The notes beneath the pieces were generated by a model. That model was given only the letters and a program-made list of their open reading frames with translations. It was not told the origin of the DNA and did not search any database. A stretch of DNA of 64,000 nt from Lineus longissimus (taxonomy: Eukaryota; Nemertea; Pilidiophora; Heteronemertea; Lineidae), in NCBI RefSeq assembly GCF_910592395.1, contig NC_088312.1, forward strand, positions 22,389,292 through 22,453,291, in the 5' to 3' direction. The translations under genes were made by a program, and so were the position numbers. Below, in pieces: positions 1 to 9,938 of the stretch. Position 1 is the first letter of the stretch. Every line of letters begins with the position of its first letter.

Positions 1-2
1 AT

Positions 3-143
<141 letters not shown>

Positions 144-480
144 ATGATTTAGTCAGACATTGCTAGTGGAGGTGACTTTAGTGCTGGAGGGAAGTTGTCC
201 AAAGTTGAGCAGTGTGTCACAGCAATGTTTTTTTTCAGGGAAGTTTCACAGTCATGAAAGCCACACAAGGATAGGAAGACTTGTCTCCTCAAATATAACT
301 CAAGGCTTCTAAGCAGCTATTCATAGTGTGTACTTGTTTGTTACTTCTTACTTCTAAGTTTTCCTGTTTCTTATTCTTACAGTGATAGGTGTTATATAAA
401 CCTGATTACCTCGGATTATTCCTTCAACGTTTGACAATTGATCACAGCTGAAATTCAATGACTTGCTTCTTCTTTTACAG
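144..480 (+). other. Non-coding interval
   Basis: No gene seen. A pyrimidine run followed by AG near 230-238 is followed by a short stretch reading KFHSHESHTRI, which may be a worn finger remnant. The interval ends in the pyrimidine tract and AG (479-480) that serve the next exon. Confidence 0.4.
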
Positions 481-765
481 TACCCATTCCATGATGCTGC
501 TTTACCATATTTGGCCCGCTACAGGTGCTCAATATGCGGCCATTGCTCGTCAAGTAACGGTAACTTAAAAATCCACATGAAACGGCATTCGGGAGAACGT
601 CCTTTTGAATGTCAATTTTGTAGGCGTACGTTTGCTATGAAACAAACTTTACAACGTCATGAACTTATTCATACAGGAGAAAGACCATTTGCTTGTCAAG
701 TATGTGGGAAGCGCTTTCCACTGCTGCACAGTTTGAAGAATCATCTTATGGTACACCTAGAATGA
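481..765 (+). CDS. C2H2 zinc-finger terminal exon (three fingers)
   Basis: A TTCTTCTTTTACAG acceptor ends at 480, and the frame is open in phase 0 from the first exon base (YPFHDAALPY) to TGA at 763-765, 94 codons. There is no ATG before the fingers, so it must be spliced to an upstream exon. Three C-x2-C...H-x3-H fingers are joined by SGERPF and TGERPF linkers. Helix contact residues (-1,2,3,6) are roughly S,G,N,I; M,Q,T,R; L,H,S,N. Probable nuclear DNA-binding module. The exon ends just after the third finger (VHLE). Confidence 0.8.
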   Translation, partial: YPFHDAALPYLARYRCSICGHCSSSNGNLKIHMKRHSGERPFECQFCRRTFAMKQTLQRHELIHTGERPFACQVCGKRFPLLHSLKNHLMVHLE

Positions 766-1464
766 CACTAGGAGGGCGAATCTTCTTTTTCATTTGAAAG
801 AAATTGTTCACAATAACAATATCGTGTACTGGCCATGTGGCCTTGTCGTGAGCATTTATTCTTAGGTTTAGGAGTTTTTACACGACACTTTGGGGGGAGG
901 GGGGAAGTCAAACCTGGTTTAGGTCAACAGGGTGCCCAATTGGTTGGTACAGGGTACAGTGCCATCCGTGTGAGTTTTGTAGGCTTGTAAGCCTGTCACC
1001 TAGAGATTTTCTTTTGTTTACATGATTCAGCTACATGTAGTGATGTTTTTATACACAAATCACAATGTCAGATCGATGTCTCCACAATTTTATGTAATTT
1101 CTGTAAATTCAAGTGTGCTATATTATTTCCTATACCTATTTACATTGTAATTTGACTATTTTCTTTTCAATTTATGAATATTAAAAAAATGAAAGTTAAT
1201 ATTAAGTTTTTGAGTTGTAATTTTTTGGATGAAATAACGGCCTAATTGACATCAAGTCTGTTATTAAGAGCAAGGGAATCTCCTCGTAATCACTGCTGTG
1301 GAATCCAATACCATTCCTGGCTGCCCCCATATAGGTTTCTACTGCATATTTCTAAGCATCTTTTGAATCAGATGTTGGGGCCCTTGGTATTTACCATGTA
1401 GGTCTTGTGCAGTGCAATGCCAATCAGTCGAAGCTCAAAAAGACGTTCAACTTTCTACTTCCAG
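766..1464 (+). other. Non-coding interval
   Basis: AT-rich sequence with a short G run near 893-903 and an A-rich stretch around 1180-1190. I see no coding signal. It ends in TTTCTACTTCCAG, the acceptor of the damaged exon that follows. Confidence 0.4.
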
Positions 1465-1913
1465 ACGTATGGATCACGCCCCACTGATGTCTCTGAACGG
1501 TTGAAATGTCCGCTGTGTGAAAAAGTTTCCTTTCAAAATCACATCTGAATGCTCACCCCTGCATCCAGTCGGGACAAAAACTTGTCTTCCGATGTTCGTT
1601 CTGTCCGATGACATTCTCCTTGCGGCATAATTTACAGCGTCATGTTCGTATTCACACTGGAGAAAAACCATTCAAATGTTCATTTTGTGATAAAGGTTTC
1701 ACACAAAAAACGCATAAGATCTTACACGAACGGAGTCATACCGGGGAGACACCTTTTGTTTGTCCAATTTGTAAGAAGGGCTTCAAGATCAAGCAGATAA
1801 TGAGGACCCATATGATCATTCATCATAGAGCAGAAGGTGCGAACGCATTTCTTAATTTTAGCCAATTTTTCTCTTGGTCTGATTTTTTGAATGGGTGGAA
1901 CTTGCCTGTTTAG
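1465..1913 (+). pseudogene. C2H2 zinc-finger exon with broken first finger
   Basis: The acceptor TTTCTACTTCCAG ends at 1464. Phase 0 reads TYGSRPTDVSERLKCPLCEK, as in the intact siblings, but then meets a TGA within finger 1 (about 1533). The rest of that finger is recognisable only by changing frame. From about 1585 a second frame is open to the stop at 1911-1913 and gives three good fingers (FRCSFC..., FKCSFC..., FVCPIC...) with TGEKPF and TGETPF linkers. The tail after the last finger is long and finger-free, unlike the siblings. Read as a decaying terminal exon; a sequencing indel is the alternative. Confidence 0.65.
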
Positions 1914-2072
1914 AGTGGCTTATTGGAAACACCAGTGCCTAGTCCCACATTCAATTCCCACCCATGCTCTTATCAACCCTCTCTTCAAAAGCTTAGGTTT
2001 CCTCCCGGCGCACTGGTTTCCTCCTACAGTTCAAAATCCCCTAGTCATAGTAGTTTCCTTGTCTATTTTCAG

Positions 2073-2372
2073 ATCTCTGATTTGAAACGACACAGGACAC
2101 CAAAACAATGGAACTGTCACGAATGTGGCAAAGGCTTCCGAAGGAAAGGCCTTCTCGATGTGCATTTTCGTGTACATTCTGGGGAAAGACCATTCAAATG
2201 CACTTTTTGCGAAAAGACATTTTCCCAAAGAGGCAATTTACAGAAACACGAAGGAACGCACACGAGACCCTATAAATGTGAAATTTGTGAAAAAGCTTTC
2301 GCTGATAAAAGAAACTTGAAAGTTCATGAGTTAACATACCGTCATTCTGTGGACCGCACGCAATTTATATGA
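2073..2372 (+). CDS. C2H2 zinc-finger terminal exon (three fingers)
   Basis: The acceptor TCCTTGTCTATTTTCAG ends at 2072. The exon is phase 0 ([11 protein letters not shown]) and open to TGA at 2370-2372, 99 codons. Three fingers start at NCHEC, KCTFC and KCEIC. The linker between fingers 2 and 3 is shortened to THTRPYKC instead of TGEKPY, which may alter finger spacing on DNA. There is no internal ATG before finger 1. The same pyrimidine block precedes the exons at 2772 and 12336. Confidence 0.8.
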   Translation: MSDLKRHRTPKQWNCHECGKGFRRKGLLDVHFRVHSGERPFKCTFCEKTFSQRGNLQKHEGTHTRPYKCEICEKAFADKRNLKVHELTYRHSVDRTQFI

Positions 2373-2771
2373 TGAGCCTTATCGTGTGCAAATCGACATT
2401 ATCTGCCTATCGACATAGTCAGAACAAGGGATAAGGAGTCGGTTTCTTGTAATTTTCTGCTACAATGTAGTTCAAACTTGCACTCATCCCTCTTGCCATG
2501 TGTTAACCCTTCAATGTCAGTATCCTGACTGAATGGTATAGAAATATTGACTAACATTTAGTGGCTTTGCAGTTTATTAAGGATCATTCTGTATTCTTGT
2601 TCCTGGTGGTGGTGGACAGTTTTAAAAATATTGTGTGGATGCAGTTCAGTCGGTTGAGTACGTCCGTTACACATATGCCTTGTTTTGACACAGTGTTATA
2701 TGGTATTCTTGTCTAAATGCCTGATTTGTTGGATTTCAAACCCTGATGGCAGTTCCCTTGTCTACTTTCAG
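2373..2771 (+). other. Intron-like interval
   Basis: No coding signal. It ends with TCCCTTGTCTACTTTCAG, the acceptor of the next zinc-finger exon. Confidence 0.4.
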
Positions 2772-3083
2772 ATGTCGCACTCGACGTCAGCTCATTCTGA
2801 TGCAGTAGGCAGGTCACCGAAGTTGTGGACTTGTCCGCTATGTCCGAGAATGTTTCCAAGAAAAGGTCTCCTCAATACTCATTCTCGTGTCCACAGTGGT
2901 GAGAAACCATTCAAATGTTCGTTCTGCGGCAAAATGTTCTCTGATCGAGGAAATTTAAACAAACACCAAGGAACGCATACAAAGCCTTTTCAGTGTCACA
3001 TTTGTGGGAAGACATTCGCAGAAAAGAGATATTTGATTAGTCATGGACTTGCAAATCACCCTGTTGAATCGGTCACAGGTTGA
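2772..3083 (+). CDS. C2H2 zinc-finger terminal exon (three fingers)
   Basis: The acceptor CCCTTGTCTACTTTCAG ends at 2771. The exon is phase 0, starting MSHSTSAHSDAV, and runs to TGA at 3081-3083 (103 codons). Three fingers start at TCPLC, KCSFC and QCHIC. As in the exon at 2073, the second linker is shortened (THTKPFQC), and finger 2 carries D-R-G-N near the helix start, so the two exons look like tandem duplicates. The ATG at the exon start is also where the splice phase falls, so it need not be the initiator. Confidence 0.8.
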   Translation: MSHSTSAHSDAVGRSPKLWTCPLCPRMFPRKGLLNTHSRVHSGEKPFKCSFCGKMFSDRGNLNKHQGTHTKPFQCHICGKTFAEKRYLISHGLANHPVESVTG

Positions 3084-3432
3084 TTGGAAGTCAAAGGCTT
3101 CTTGGTTTGAGCAGAATTGCCTGGAAATGGCAACCAAAGAGAATAGACCCCTTCGTGGTATTAGTGGGGGTCACATTGCAGTTTGGGACCAGCCAAGCCA
3201 GTGGTCGTGGTCTGGGTACTGGGGGTTGATGTGTTGGCAAGGATGTGCAACTTCTGTATTACTCAAGTTTTGGAACTGTTAGTCTGATGCCCGTTATAAT
3301 TGCATCCGATTCTTTGCATGAATAAAGCTATATATCATGTAAACTTGACTTGATTCCCTTTGTTGTCATGTCAGCTCCTTCTCAAATTCCAGAAGATCTT
3401 TGTATCAAATTGTCACTTTAGATCACTTCAGA
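3084..3432 (+). other. 3' flank and non-coding interval
   Basis: Contains AATAAA at 3321-3326 and otherwise no coding signal. Confidence 0.4.
3321..3326 (+). terminator. Poly(A) signal AATAAA
   Basis: Canonical hexamer 238 nt downstream of the stop codon at 3083, well placed to end transcripts that use the 2772-3083 exon. Confidence 0.45.
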
Positions 3433-3601
3433 TATCAAAATCATATCAATATGGTCTTCAGCTGAAACTGCGGATGCTGCAGCAGATGTAGATTCATGCA
3501 CCTATGATGCAGTGACCTCTAATATTGATTTTACTCTGATAGCAAGCAGTAGCTGTGAGACGGGAGAGACCCCTATTAGCGACTTCACGAACTCGATCTG
3601 A
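3433..3601 (+). pseudogene. Relic of the VWSL.ETA N-terminal exon
   Basis: The frame from 3433 to TGA at 3599-3601 contains IWSSAETADAAADVD, clearly related to VWSLAETAD at 9497-9841 and VWSLMETAG at 9939-10811. No fingers follow. The AG before it would put the frame out of phase with the other exons, so I read this as a decayed fragment of the acidic N-terminal exon family. Confidence 0.4.
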
Positions 3602-3865
3602 CCTACACGTATCTGGCTCCTGCCTATTGGCTCCCTTTAAGATGAGTTGGGATTCTCCTAAATTGTTGCACGAGTTTTTACTTTTCGTCTGATTTGATTT
3701 AAAGAAATTCAAAGGTACATCTTTATTTCGATTTGGTTTCTTTGTTTGCTTGCAGCAGCTTTAGAAATAGGAATGAACTTATCCCAAGTTGAGAGAACGG
3801 CCCATGACAGGAGGAAGTGGGAAAATGTTTTTGGTGATGTATGCTCCACTTGGAGTATACTATAA

Positions 3866-3930
3866 ACAGAGTTTATGTCAACAGGGTTTATGTCAACAGG
3901 GTTTATGTAAACAGGGTTTATGTAAACAGT
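3866..3930 (+). repeat. 15-bp tandem repeat, about four copies
   Basis: The unit CAACAGGGTTTATGT and its one-base variant (TAAACAGGG...) recur from 3866 to 3930, just ahead of the acceptor of the next zinc-finger exon. Confidence 0.7.
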
Positions 3931-3985
3931 CGTGTTTATTTTGCTTGTTTAAGTGTCGTGTCGTTTACTCCTCCTCCAATTTCAG

Positions 3986-4816
3986 ACCAAGGAGGAAACA
4001 TATAATTCTTTCCTCTCAAAGTTAAACAGCGGAGAACTTCAAATGGCGGATGTAGTAAGGTCAGTTGACGAAATTCCGGCAGACTTTTGTCAACAAAGTG
4101 GCAGTGTTTCTCTCATCCAGAACAAAAGGTGCAGAAATACGTGTCATCTTTGCAGAAGTTATTGCCTAAATGAGGCTATTTTGAAAATCCATCTAAAGGT
4201 CCATGCAGGCGAGAAACCATTTGCGTGTTCTTATTGTGACAAAGGCTTTAATTGGAAAGTCGATGTGACCATTCATGAAAGGATTCATACAGGGGAGAAA
4301 CCATTCAACTGTTCTTACCGTGGCTGAGGCTTTCGTAAAATGACCGATTTTCAGAAGCATAAAAAGGTTCGCACCGGAGAGAAACCATCTCAATGCAGCG
4401 CATGTGGCAAAGCATTTTCGCACAAGTCTTCGTTTGTGAGACACGTGCGAATCCACGTCCTTGAAAAGTCTCACGACTGTTCCAAATGTAGCAAGAAGTT
4501 TATCAGCCAGGCGGGATTGAACAAACACCTTGTGAGACATTCGAGGGGAGCAGCGAAACGCAAGATCAAAAACAAGTGCAGCTATTGCATGAAGGGTTTG
4601 TCTGGTTCAGATGGGCTGAAGCTACATCTCCGCGCTCATACTGGTGAAAGACCATTCACGTGTTCCTACCGTGGAAAAGGCTTTACGCAGAGAGGCTATG
4701 TGAAAACGCATGAGCGGATCCATACAGGAGAGAGACCATTTAAATGTGACATTTCTGGCAAGGCTTTTGGTGATATTTCCGATTATAGGAAACACGTTCG
4801 AATTCATGCTATGTAG
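3986..4816 (+). pseudogene. Multi-finger C2H2 exon with in-frame TGA
   Basis: The acceptor TCCTCCAATTTCAG ends at 3985. Phase 0 is open (TKEETYNSFLSKLNSG) to TGA at 4325-4327, and the same frame then continues to TAG at 4814-4816. About eight fingers can be traced. The TGA falls at an arginine or lysine position just after the knuckle of a finger. Three fingers have lost the second zinc cysteine: CSYRG before the stop, CSYRGKGF around 4660 and CDISGKAF around 4750. The read-through frame and the ligand losses together say a decaying exon. A product truncated at 4327 would keep two full fingers. Confidence 0.65.
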
Positions 4817-5018
4817 CCATCAGAGAATCAGAGAACTAAATAGCTTATAACTGCATGTTCTTCTTCAATTCCAGTATTCACCCAGACTATTGTCAAGTTA
4901 CGAGATAATGACTGTTCGAGTTTTGCTGTGTACTTGCTTACATGTTGTCTGTGGTTCATGTAGATGTGATTGTATGGATTGATGTACATGTAATGTAGAT
5001 TTTGTTATTTTTAGATTC

Positions 5019-5024
5019 AATAAA
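5019..5024 (+). terminator. Poly(A) signal AATAAA
   Basis: Canonical hexamer about 200 nt after the stop at 4816 and 40 nt before the next exon. It suggests that transcripts using the 3986-4816 exon end here. Confidence 0.5.
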
Positions 5025-5064
5025 AACATTTTTATAATATGTCATCCTGACTTTCTAATTACAG

Positions 5065-7257
5065 ATGGCGACGGAGGCATTGTTTCCGAGTGAGTTGTGG
5101 TCCGGAGGTCAAGACATGGCAATAAATATGGTTTGGTCCGTTGCTCAATCGGTCGATTCAGCTGCAAGTGATGACAATGACTTGCAGGTTTGGTCACTCG
5201 TGGAAACGACAGATTTAACCCAGGATGATGACATAGACACGGTCGATTTAACCCAGGATGATGACTTTGAACCTGTCAGTTTAGTCCAGGATGTTGACTT
5301 TGAAACAGTCGATTCACTCCCTGGTGATGATGATAGTTTACAGGTTTGGTCACTGGTGGAAACGACGGATTTATTGAATTTAGCCCCGGAGGTTTACTTC
5401 GAAACAACAGATTTAGCCCAGGATGGCGACATTGAAGCTCGCAACTTAGCTGTGGACGACGACTCTGACAGGCAGTCAGATGTTGGTACAAAATCTGGGA
5501 GTGGCTTTCAGCCAGAATGTACTCCACAGAAAATCAGAGTGTATAAGAAGAAGCCATCAGATTACAAAAAGAAGGCAAGGAAGCGATTTAAATGCGATGT
5601 CTGTCAAAAAGCATTTTGTCACGAAGGTTTTTTAAGAAAGCACAAACGGGAACACACTCGCCGATTCGAATGCAAATGTTGTCAGAAAACCTTCTCTGGG
5701 ACAGCTTACTTGGCAACGCATGAGAAAATACACGCTGATGATAAATTATTGAGAAGGCCGAGGGTATTAATAGACAGGGTCAGTCATGTCAGGAAGGAAG
5801 ACTCTCGTATTGAAGTGGATTTACCGCTGCTCGAACTACAAAACAACACTGATGAGAAAAAATCGCTTGAATGTAGATACTGTAAAAAAGCATTCGCTTC
5901 CAAAGATTCCTTGACGAGGCATGAACTAACGCACAATTTTTGCAAAAAGGAATTTAGGTGTAATTTCTGTAAAAAGGCCTTTTCACGGAAAGACGAAGTT
6001 GCCATTCATGAACTAACACATATCGACACAGGTGATAAAAAGTTTCCCACCAGTGAAAAGGAATCGAAAGAACTCTGTGAAGAAGAAATTAGTCAGAAAG
6101 TTAATTTGATCAAATGTAGAAAAGACAAATTCTGGAACCCACTGCATTGCAGGTACTGTGAAAAAATCTTTTTTTGGCCTGACTCCTTGAAGAGGCATGA
6201 GCTTGTGCACACTGGTGAACTAGCTTTCAAATGTGGTTCTTGTGAAAAAGCGTTCTGTCGACATGATCATTTGAAGAGACATGAAAAAACACATACTCGT
6301 TTCCAGTACTTCCATCAGATGGTAGTCAACAAGGCAATGACCACTGACAAAAAGGATAACGTAACTGTCGGTAAAAGTAATCACAGAACAGTTGGCAAAA
6401 ATGGTCAGGTAACTGTCGGCAAGAATTATCACATGACAGTGGGTAGAAATGATCATGTGACTAGCAGCAAAAGTAATCATGTAACAGTCAGCAAAAATGA
6501 TTGTGTAAAAATCAGCAAAAAGGATCAGACACCACTCATTAAAAAGGATCACTTAACTGTCAGCAAAAAGGATCAAAGAATAGTCAGTAAAAAGCAGGTA
6601 ACAGTAAAAAAACAAGCCATCGCTGGCAAAAAGCCTTTCAGGTGCAGTATTTGTAAGAGAATATTTTCACGTAGACAGCACGTAAAGAGGCACGAGGAAA
6701 CACATGCCCGTCGTCCTGAAGGGCGCACTGGCATAAAGCGATTCAAGTGCAGTATCTGCAATAAACCTTTTTCACGCAGAGAGCACGTGAAGAGGCATGA
6801 AAGAATCCATGCTCGTAAGCAGGAAAGATGCAGTTCATCAGTGGTGGGACAACCCTCGACGGTGCAAGAAACAACCTACACTGAGAAAAAGGTGTTCAAA
6901 TGTTTTGATTGCATGCTGGTCTTTTCTAACCAAGGTGACTTGACAAAGCACGAACAGACTCGCTCTTGTAACCAACCAAAGGATCCCAAAAAGCCTTACA
7001 GATGTGCTAGGCCTGGATGTAAAAAGGCCTTCGCTCGGCAAGATCACTTGAAGCATCATGAGTTGACCCATACCCGTATCTGGCAGTATCAGTGCTCCCA
7101 CTGCGAGAAAACCTTCAAGTGGAAAAGCATTCTGAGAATTCATGAAAGAAATCACAGCAGGGCAAAACATTTACCGGTGTTTGAGTGTCGTTTTTGCCAC
7201 GTGGAGTTTGTTTACAAATCAGTGTATGAGAAACATGTGTGCAAATACAACATTTGA
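5065..7257 (+). CDS. Large C2H2 zinc-finger protein exon, 730 residues
   Basis: The acceptor TTTCTAATTACAG ends at 5064 and ATG follows at once (MATEALFPSELWSG). The frame is open to TGA at 7255-7257. Residues 1-170 are acidic, with VWSV and two QVWSLVETTDL blocks separated by LTQDDD-type repeats. About twelve C2H2 fingers follow, in three groups: two from residue 175, four from about 283 to 410, and six from about 525 to the C-terminus. A lysine-rich repeat (TVGKSNH, TVSKND and similar, period about 11) separates the last two groups at roughly 426-519. Finger 10 has C-x4-C spacing, and fingers 9 and 12 end in an atypical His/Cys pair. Probably a nuclear DNA-binding factor. With its own ATG it could be a complete coding exon, unlike the short terminal exons around it. 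Confidence 0.8.
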   Translation: MATEALFPSELWSGGQDMAINMVWSVAQSVDSAASDDNDLQVWSLVETTDLTQDDDIDTVDLTQDDDFEPVSLVQDVDFETVDSLPGDDDSLQVWSLVETTDLLNLAPEVYFETTDLAQDGDIEARNLAVDDDSDRQSDVGTKSGSGFQPECTPQKIRVYKKKPSDYKKKARKRFKCDVCQKAFCHEGFLRKHKREHTRRFECKCCQKTFSGTAYLATHEKIHADDKLLRRPRVLIDRVSHVRKEDSRIEVDLPLLELQNNTDEKKSLECRYCKKAFASKDSLTRHELTHNFCKKEFRCNFCKKAFSRKDEVAIHELTHIDTGDKKFPTSEKESKELCEEEISQKVNLIKCRKDKFWNPLHCRYCEKIFFWPDSLKRHELVHTGELAFKCGSCEKAFCRHDHLKRHEKTHTRFQYFHQMVVNKAMTTDKKDNVTVGKSNHRTVGKNGQVTVGKNYHMTVGRNDHVTSSKSNHVTVSKNDCVKISKKDQTPLIKKDHLTVSKKDQRIVSKKQVTVKKQAIAGKKPFRCSICKRIFSRRQHVKRHEETHARRPEGRTGIKRFKCSICNKPFSRREHVKRHERIHARKQERCSSSVVGQPSTVQETTYTEKKVFKCFDCMLVFSNQGDLTKHEQTRSCNQPKDPKKPYRCARPGCKKAFARQDHLKHHELTHTRIWQYQCSHCEKTFKWKSILRIHERNHSRAKHLPVFECRFCHVEFVYKSVYEKHVCKYNI

Positions 7258-7858
7258 TGTAGGTTGTTGAATTTGGTGTGTGACTATGGGGAAGTGCCCA
7301 TTTGTGAAACTGAACGTGAAGTATTGGTGCATTTCAAGATAGTGGTGGCAGTATTCAACATACTGTATAATGACGTATTGTATGAATCTAATGTGTGAAT
7401 GACGGTCAAGTGTACTGCTTCAGTACTGTTAAGTTTGGTACTGAAAATCATTAAATTTTTGCAAAGCTGAGAATTTTGAAATTTGATCCTTTTCAATTGG
7501 AGTGGACTGAATTCTGTGTTTGTTGCAGAAATTTAATGGATAATACAATTCTTTTTTCGGTTTGCATGAAGCTTTACCGTTTCAGTGTATTATCATGGGG
7601 GAGAAAAGAGCGATGATGGAAGAACTAAATTGGAGTCCAAATATTCCGTTGACTTGTTGTAATTCCATAATTCCATATTGTCAAGGTATTAGAAGTCATA
7701 TGGACACCGAGAAGTATCTTGGCTGGGAGTCACACCCATGACCTGCCGATCATCCAATGCTCTCCCACTGCATGTGCTACCACTGCCCTGGTCATTTTCT
7801 TTCTCCAATCATGTCGTCTTTATGTAGGTGCTATACATAAGAGTATTGTGGGAATGAG

Positions 7859-7978
7859 TTTACAATCCCCGATCACACCCCAAAAAAAGGTCATCGGATG
7901 ACTAACGAAGCACAACTGTTCAATGGATTTATAGTTGAATGCGATCAAACTACGTCATTTCTGATCGGGGATTGTAAA
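7859..7978. mobile_element. 120-bp MITE-like inverted-repeat element
   Basis: The 17-nt left end TTTACAATCCCCGATCA (7859-7875) is exactly complementary to TGATCGGGGATTGTAAA at 7962-7978. There is no coding capacity and the target duplication is unclear. Superfamily not identified. Confidence 0.55.
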
Positions 7979-7992
7979 TTTTTTTAAATTTT

Positions 7993-8034
7993 TAACATTA
8001 CACAATACGGTTAAAACCGTATTGTGTAATGTTA
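7993..8034. repeat. Near-perfect 42-bp palindrome
   Basis: Arms of 20 nt (TAACATTACACAATACGGTT and its complement) flank a 2-nt centre. It lies 14 bp from the MITE-like element at 7859-7978. It would form a stable hairpin or cruciform; function unknown. Confidence 0.8.
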
Positions 8035-9496
8035 TAAACAGTTGATATGATGTTGTGTCAAGGTATAGACCCCTTAGATTATTGTTGTCCCATAGTTGTA
8101 CAATTGAGGCGAACATGTATACTTTGAGTTTTTGGTCCATCTCGAGATCAATTGGAGCCGAAACAAAACACAAATATTTCATCTGGGGTGGACTTCTTCT
8201 TCTTCAGCTTTCGCTCTGCACTTGGAGGTGATTTCTCCAGGGAGTATTTCTACTCCAGGGCGGGATGAGTGTTCTTATACGTGACACTACGGTTTATGCG
8301 CCAGTTGGGTTGTTTGGCCTAGTGAAACCGACTTCGGCTGGGTTGAGTCCACGCAAGGGCGATGGACAATTTGAGAACCACGGACTCATAGATAGAATTT
8401 GACTTTCTTGGTTAAAAGCATATTTTGATGCAATTCTGTTCTGCCGAAGTGGAACCAACCGGATGGACTTTCAATGCATTTAATGAGAACTACCACACTT
8501 ATGAAAGGTTTTAAACCTTCTGTGTAAAGCCTGCTCTAGAAGTCAAGTTCATTGCTTTAATGTAATTGTCAAGTTATGGTATTGAAATATATTCGCTTCG
8601 TGCAATTAAGAAAAAATTGTTTTATTTATTTTGGTTGGAGGGAATATCTATAGTCCATTTGTAAATATCTGCATCATTTTGGACTCTAGAGCGGAAAGGA
8701 ATCATTGATGACTTGATGAGAATGACACATTGTACATTAGGCCTGGAGATGTTGGGACTGTTAGACCTGGAAAAATCATTCATGTTCTGCTAAAACTAGG
8801 GAGACAAGGAGGAGAACTTTTTGATTGACAATTGGTGCACAAGAACTGAATGCTAGTAGTTACTTTAACTGTTTCAGCTCATTGGGATATTGTTAAGAGA
8901 AATGCTTTTTAACCCTACTTTTTTCTCCTTTTCTTTTCCTGCCATACACAAGACTTTCATATGACGGTACGAAGAGATAAAAGTATACCTTAACATTTGA
9001 TGTCAGATGCTGAAGATGGAAGGGGTGGGGCATGCTTGAACTTTATATCTGAATGAGGCTCTCCGATAGATCCTCAGGATTTGGGTGGTGAAAGTATTCA
9101 GCAAGCCAACATAGTCTGTGTACTCTCTAGTTATAACAAAGAAGTCTTTTTCCTTTTTCAGAGAAAATCTCAAGTGCACGTCAAAGAACCCAAAGACAAC
9201 ACTTTCTCTTTCATGACATCTTATCATTCCAGGGCCCCGGCTGTTCAAAACTGTTATCAGTATCACTAGTGTTAACTTAACTTAGTGTTTAGTCAATTGG
9301 GGCTTAACTGACGGAGATGACCTCAAGTGACAAGTGTTTCTTTTAACAACCAACTTCTTTATTCATGCTCATGGAGGAAAATAACAAGTTCTTGTGAAAA
9401 TGTCTGGGGACGAAATGCACATTGTCGCAAAAAGAAGACTCCGGGATACAGTCTTCAGTCTTGTTATTAAACAACGTTGAAATTGTATAATTACAG

Positions 9497-9841
9497 GTCA
9501 AAGTTGAACCAGCCTCCAAGCTGGAGTCTGGCACTGGTGACATACTCATTGACTCTGTTTGGTCACTAGCTGAAACTGCAGATGTGGCCAAGAAATCTGG
9601 AAATGAGCGTGGTACTTCAAGGGGTTTAGTTGCCCAGGAAGAGGACCGTGTTGTCCAAGTGAATGGTTCCTCAGTAGCTGAGCTAGCAGAAGAGGCTGAC
9701 AGTGACTCTGAGTCAAACGGACTTTCGGAATCCGATTCCACCCAGGATACTCCCAATGATGATGATTTATTATTAGCCCTGGCTGCTGCTGATGATGATG
9801 ATGAGTTGTTATTTCTGCTTCTTTGGTCACGCTTAAGGTAA
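9497..9841 (+). pseudogene. Finger-less acidic exon with VWSLAETAD motif
   Basis: The acceptor TATAATTACAG ends at 9496. Phase 0 reads VKVEPASKLESG, then DSVWSLAETAD, then a serine/aspartate-rich stretch with a DDDD run, to TAA at 9839-9841 (114 codons). The N-terminal layout matches the exon at 9939, but there are no fingers. A donor-like AAG|GTAAAA at 9835-9843 would leave phase 2, which does not fit the phase-0 acceptors downstream. So it is either a truncated duplicate or an alternative end coding only the acidic region. Confidence 0.45.
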
Positions 9842-9938
9842 AATAACAAGTGCTTGTGCAACAGCTTTGGCAGAGTCAAAAATCGACCTCTGTATTCATT
9901 CTTGTTATCTAAATGACATTACGATTTTATCATTCCAG

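Larger units (their letters stand above)
7258..9496 (+). other. Long gene-free interval
   Basis: Holds a 120-bp inverted-repeat element (7859-7978) and a near-perfect palindrome (7993-8034), listed separately. The sequence around 8190-8400 is GC-richer and looks like repeat material, but I cannot name it. Positions 9376-9400 share AAAATAACAAG and CTTGTG with sequence after 9839, a small local duplication. Confidence 0.4.

Noticed and set aside
4325-4327. TGA in the multi-finger exon as a selenocysteine codon
   Set aside because: Other zinc ligands in the same exon are also lost, the TGA is not at a cysteine position, and no SECIS-like element was apparent; decay explains it better.
9343-9879. 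178-residue open frame on the - strand
   Set aside because: It is the antisense of the acidic VWSLAETAD exon; the Ser/Asp-rich codons give open frames on both strands, and it lacks splice or domain support.
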